From Clostridia bacterium (lineage in GTDB: Bacteria; Bacillota; Clostridia; Oscillospirales; CAG-272), in contig CAADYN010000286.1 of the NCBI GenBank assembly GCA_900753285.1, forward strand, positions 1-8,036: DNA of 8,036 bases, read 5' to 3'. Positions 5,928 through 8,036 of the stretch are shown piece by piece (position 1 is the stretch's first letter; the number at the start of each line of letters is the position of its first letter). The position numbers and the translations under genes were made by a program. The notes beneath the pieces are model-generated. The model searched no databases. It was given only the letters and a program-made list of their open reading frames with translations, and was not told the DNA's origin.

Positions 5928-5956
5928 TTGATTTATTAACAATAGATATATATAAT
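5928..5956 (+). promoter_or_regulatory. Promoter of the dCMP deaminase-tsaD operon
   Basis: TTGATT (5928-5933), 17 bases, then TATAAT (5951-5956), giving a leader of about 27 bases before the ATG at 5990. No equally good promoter was found between the genes downstream. Confidence 0.7.
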
Positions 5957-5989
5957 TAAAGTGAGTTTTTATTACATAAGGAGCAATGT

Positions 5990-6478
5990 ATGGAGCGAGT
6001 CAGCAAACACAATTATTACCTTGATATAGCGCAGACCGTGTCGGAAAGAAGCACGTGTATCAGAAAACGATACGGCGCGATAATTGTAAAAAATGATGTC
6101 ATAATAGCGACAGGCTACAACGGTGCGCCGCGCGGAAGAAAAAACTGCTCGGACATAGGAAACTGCACGCGTGAAAAACTCGGAATACCGCGGGGCGAGA
6201 GATATGAGCTATGTCGTTCGGTACACAGTGAAGCCAACGCTATAATATCGGCGTCAAGAGAAAATATGCTCGGATCATCTTTGTATATGTGCTGTACGGA
6301 TCCCAAAACCGGCGAAATCATACCCGGCACTAATTCATGCATGATGTGCAAGAAGCTGATAATCAACTCCGGCATAGCGCGTGTTTATATACGTGACACG
6401 AAAAACGAATTCCGTGAGATACCTGTTACAGAGTGGATCGACGACGACGACAGCCTATCGGGAATTCTCGGATACTAA
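5990..6478 (+). CDS. Deoxycytidylate (dCMP) deaminase
   Basis: Zinc-dependent cytosolic enzyme that converts dCMP to dUMP, feeding thymidylate synthesis. The 162-residue protein carries the cytidine/deoxycytidylate deaminase motifs. HSE (79-81) contributes the zinc ligand His79 and the proton-shuttling Glu81; SCMMC (116-120) contributes Cys117 and Cys120. The P of the usual PCxxC is S here, which is common in dCMP deaminases. GYNGAPRG (42-49) is the conserved substrate loop. Extra cysteines at 53, 59 and 75 resemble the insert in dCMP deaminases that often holds a second, structural zinc; this is inferred. ComEB of Bacillus belongs to the same family. AAGGAG (5978-5983) lies six bases before the start. 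It is first in a probable operon with the lipoprotein gene 25 bases downstream. Confidence 0.93.
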   Translation: MERVSKHNYYLDIAQTVSERSTCIRKRYGAIIVKNDVIIATGYNGAPRGRKNCSDIGNCTREKLGIPRGERYELCRSVHSEANAIISASRENMLGSSLYMCCTDPKTGEIIPGTNSCMMCKKLIINSGIARVYIRDTKNEFREIPVTEWIDDDDSLSGILGY

Positions 6479-6503
6479 ATTATATTATAAGAGGTTTATT
6501 TTA

Positions 6504-7118
6504 ATGAAAAGAATAATCGCACTTGTACTTGCGGCAGTCTCGCTTTTTATCTTCACATCATGCTCCGCGTCGCTTGTCAACTTCAAATACGAAAACGGAA
6601 AGCTCATAAACAAAGGACAGAAGCTCGAATACTACCCTGCGCCGAACAACTACGAGCCGGTTTCAGTCGGTGAAGCGTTCGGATATTACAAAAAGACAGA
6701 CCTTGTGCTCTACGAAATCAAAGGACTTGACCCGAAGGAATGGCTGACACAGGAATACGCCGGAAGCGCAACCACCATATTCTACTCCACTTCGCTCACG
6801 CTTCCCACTCTCGCCGAGCTTGAGCCTACAAAGCTTTACATCTGCGGCGGAGACACTCTCACATATGCCGTTGCTACCGTTGAGGATAAAGACGTCATCG
6901 CGAACCTTATAGACCTTTTTGAAAACGGCGAATACGAGGAGTGGCCCCTTGTGAACTCCATCGAAACCTTTGAATTAAAGTTCTATTCCGAGGACAAGTA
7001 TCCGCACATCTACTACAACCTTACCTACGGCGAATTCGAGGAAGGCAAGTTCATTTACGACCGCACGACTAAGAGAAGCGTAAGAATCGACGACGCGCTT
7101 ATAGCATATATAGGATAA
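6504..7118 (+). CDS. Small lipoprotein of unknown function
   Basis: I do not recognise the family. The 204-residue product begins MKRIIALVLAAVSLFIFTSC: a two-residue basic start, a hydrophobic core and a lipobox FTSC with Cys20. It should therefore be exported, lipid-modified and anchored on the outer face of the cytoplasmic membrane. The mature part is rich in acidic and aromatic residues (for example FENGEYEEW, 137-145, and IYYNLTYGEFEEGKF, 171-185), with alternating polar/hydrophobic stretches suggesting beta structure. No catalytic motif is visible. I chose the ATG at 6504 because AAGAGG (6489-6494) precedes it and a signal peptide begins there; a longer frame opening at 6381 would overlap the deaminase gene. 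The gap to rimI is four bases, so the genes are very probably cotranscribed, although no functional link is obvious. Confidence 0.85.
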   Translation: MKRIIALVLAAVSLFIFTSCSASLVNFKYENGKLINKGQKLEYYPAPNNYEPVSVGEAFGYYKKTDLVLYEIKGLDPKEWLTQEYAGSATTIFYSTSLTLPTLAELEPTKLYICGGDTLTYAVATVEDKDVIANLIDLFENGEYEEWPLVNSIETFELKFYSEDKYPHIYYNLTYGEFEEGKFIYDRTTKRSVRIDDALIAYIG

Positions 7119-7122
7119 AAAC

Positions 7123-7560
7123 ATGACAGAAATCAAAGAAGCCGAGCTTTCGTCAGTTGACGCGATAGTCGGGATAGAAAACTCGTCGTTCACCTGCCCG
7201 TGGTCGGAAAAATCGTTTAATGACGCCATTTCAAGCGACAAAATTGATGTTTACACCATAGAAACCGACGGCGAGATATGCGGGTTCTACTGCCTTATGA
7301 TAATCAACGAAGAAGCGGAACTTTTAAACATTGCCGTTGCGGCTTCACACAGGAGACAGGGACTCGGAGACAAGCTTATGACCCACGCTCTCTCCCTTGC
7401 GAAATCCCGCGGAGTAAAGGCGGTTTATCTTGAAGTCCGCGAATCAAACACTCCCGCAAGGCGGCTCTACGAAAAATACGGGTACATCGCTCTGGGAGTG
7501 AGAAAAAACTACTATGCTTATCCACGCGAAAACGCGGTAGTAATGCAGAAACAATTGTGA
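7123..7560 (+). CDS. rimI: Ribosomal protein S18 alanine N-acetyltransferase
   Basis: GNAT-fold enzyme that transfers acetyl from acetyl-CoA to the N-terminal alanine of ribosomal protein S18. It is 145 residues, the usual size. HRRQGLG (76-82) is the acetyl-CoA pyrophosphate loop. YLEVRESNTPARRLYEKYGY (102-121) is the RimI signature; Glu104 and Tyr116 have the spacing of the known base and acid (Glu103 and Tyr115 in Salmonella RimI, recalled from the literature). The end RKNYYAYPRENAVVM is also typical. The start at 7123 follows AGGA in the last codons of the lipoprotein gene. The gene directly downstream is tsaD, the usual neighbour of rimI in Firmicutes, which supports the name over a generic acetyltransferase. 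Confidence 0.93.
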   Translation: MTEIKEAELSSVDAIVGIENSSFTCPWSEKSFNDAISSDKIDVYTIETDGEICGFYCLMIINEEAELLNIAVAASHRRQGLGDKLMTHALSLAKSRGVKAVYLEVRESNTPARRLYEKYGYIALGVRKNYYAYPRENAVVMQKQL

Positions 7561-7572
7561 TTTGAGGTATAT

Positions 7573-8036
7573 ATGTATATTTTTGCGATAGAAAGCTCAT
7601 GCGACGAAACCTCCGCGGCTGTTATAAGAGCAAACGACGACAATATTGAAGTGCTTTCAAATATTATAGCGTCTCAGGTAGACACACACGCGCTTTACGG
7701 AGGTGTTGTCCCCGAGATAGCAAGCCGCGCGCACTGTGAAGTTATATCTTCCGTTTCCCATGAAGCTATAGAAAAAGCGGGAATTTCGCTGTCCGATATA
7801 GATGCCGCCGCAGTTACATTCGCGCCCGGTCTTATCGGTCCTCTTCTTGTGGGAGTAAACTTCGTAAAAGCCCTTGCGTATCGTTCCGGCTGCAAGATAA
7901 TCCCGGTACAGCACATTGAGGGACACCTTTCTGCGGCGTATATTGAGAACAGTTCACTGAAACCGCCTTTTCTCGCACTTGCGGTCTCGGGCGGACACAC
8001 ATCTTTATATAAGGTAGAAAACTACGTCGATTTTGA
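7573..8036 (+). CDS. tsaD: tRNA N6-threonylcarbamoyladenosine transferase TsaD, cut by the window edge
   Basis: Catalytic subunit of the bacterial t6A complex (with TsaB and TsaE, not seen here). It transfers the threonylcarbamoyl group from TsaC-made threonylcarbamoyl-AMP to A37 of ANN-decoding tRNAs. The 154 visible residues of about 340 cover the N-terminal ASKHA lobe. They include AIESSCDETSAAV (5-17), GGVVPEIASRAH (43-54), the metal-binding HxxxH (His114, His118 in QHIEGHLSAA) and the ATP-binding SGGHT (139-143). GAGG (7564-7567) lies five bases before the ATG and the gap to rimI is 12 bases. Nothing in the visible part suggests damage. Confidence 0.96.
   Translation, partial: MYIFAIESSCDETSAAVIRANDDNIEVLSNIIASQVDTHALYGGVVPEIASRAHCEVISSVSHEAIEKAGISLSDIDAAAVTFAPGLIGPLLVGVNFVKALAYRSGCKIIPVQHIEGHLSAAYIENSSLKPPFLALAVSGGHTSLYKVENYVDF

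Noticed and set aside
1..8036. CRISPR array, insertion sequence, prophage, toxin-antitoxin or defence genes
   Set aside because: No regularly spaced repeats, transposase, integrase or phage proteins are encoded; the only long repeat pair is the 49-bp one described.

Overview
The window looks like chromosomal DNA from a low-to-moderate-GC anaerobic Firmicute, most likely a member of the Clostridia such as an Oscillospiraceae/Ruminococcus-type gut bacterium. The basis is the set of protein families seen (type III pantothenate kinase, ECF vitamin transporter, SpoVB-like flippase, ComEB-type dCMP deaminase, RimI-TsaD pair). Purine-rich ribosome binding sites, TTGNNN/TATAAT promoters and a tRNA without an encoded CCA fit this too. 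No taxonomic marker is present, so this placement is an inference.

Left part (1-2184): on the minus strand lies coaX, cut by the window edge. Upstream of it, on the same strand, is an ECF transporter S component, probably for pantothenate or a related vitamin. Each has its own recognisable promoter, and a perfect 12-bp-arm inverted repeat sits between them. Divergent from the ECF gene is a short flavodoxin-fold protein with an extended -10 promoter and a clear intrinsic terminator.

Middle part (2178-4351): this is the unusual region. A tRNA-Glu(CTC) gene with a good promoter and terminator is flanked by two broken genes. On its left is the first quarter of a MATE efflux transporter, which still has a near-consensus promoter. 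On its right is an AraC-type regulator with a C-terminal acetyltransferase-like part, broken by a nonsense codon and a frameshift. The regulator remnant lies between two identical 49-bp direct repeats. One repeat is the tRNA terminator. The other forms the last 12 codons and the stop of the convergent SpoVB-like flippase gene. This looks like insertion or duplication downstream of a tRNA gene, followed by decay. No integrase or transposase is present.

Right part (4312-8036): the SpoVB-like lipid-linked-oligosaccharide flippase reads leftward. Divergent from it a probable operon reads rightward: dCMP deaminase, a small lipoprotein of unknown function, rimI (ribosomal S18 N-acetyltransferase) and tsaD (tRNA t6A synthesis, cut by the window edge). 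Gaps are 25, 4 and 12 bases. This part is ordinary housekeeping DNA, apart from the unrecognised lipoprotein.

I see no new defence or mobile system with confidence. The best candidate for a second look is the repeat-flanked cassette at the tRNA-Glu locus.
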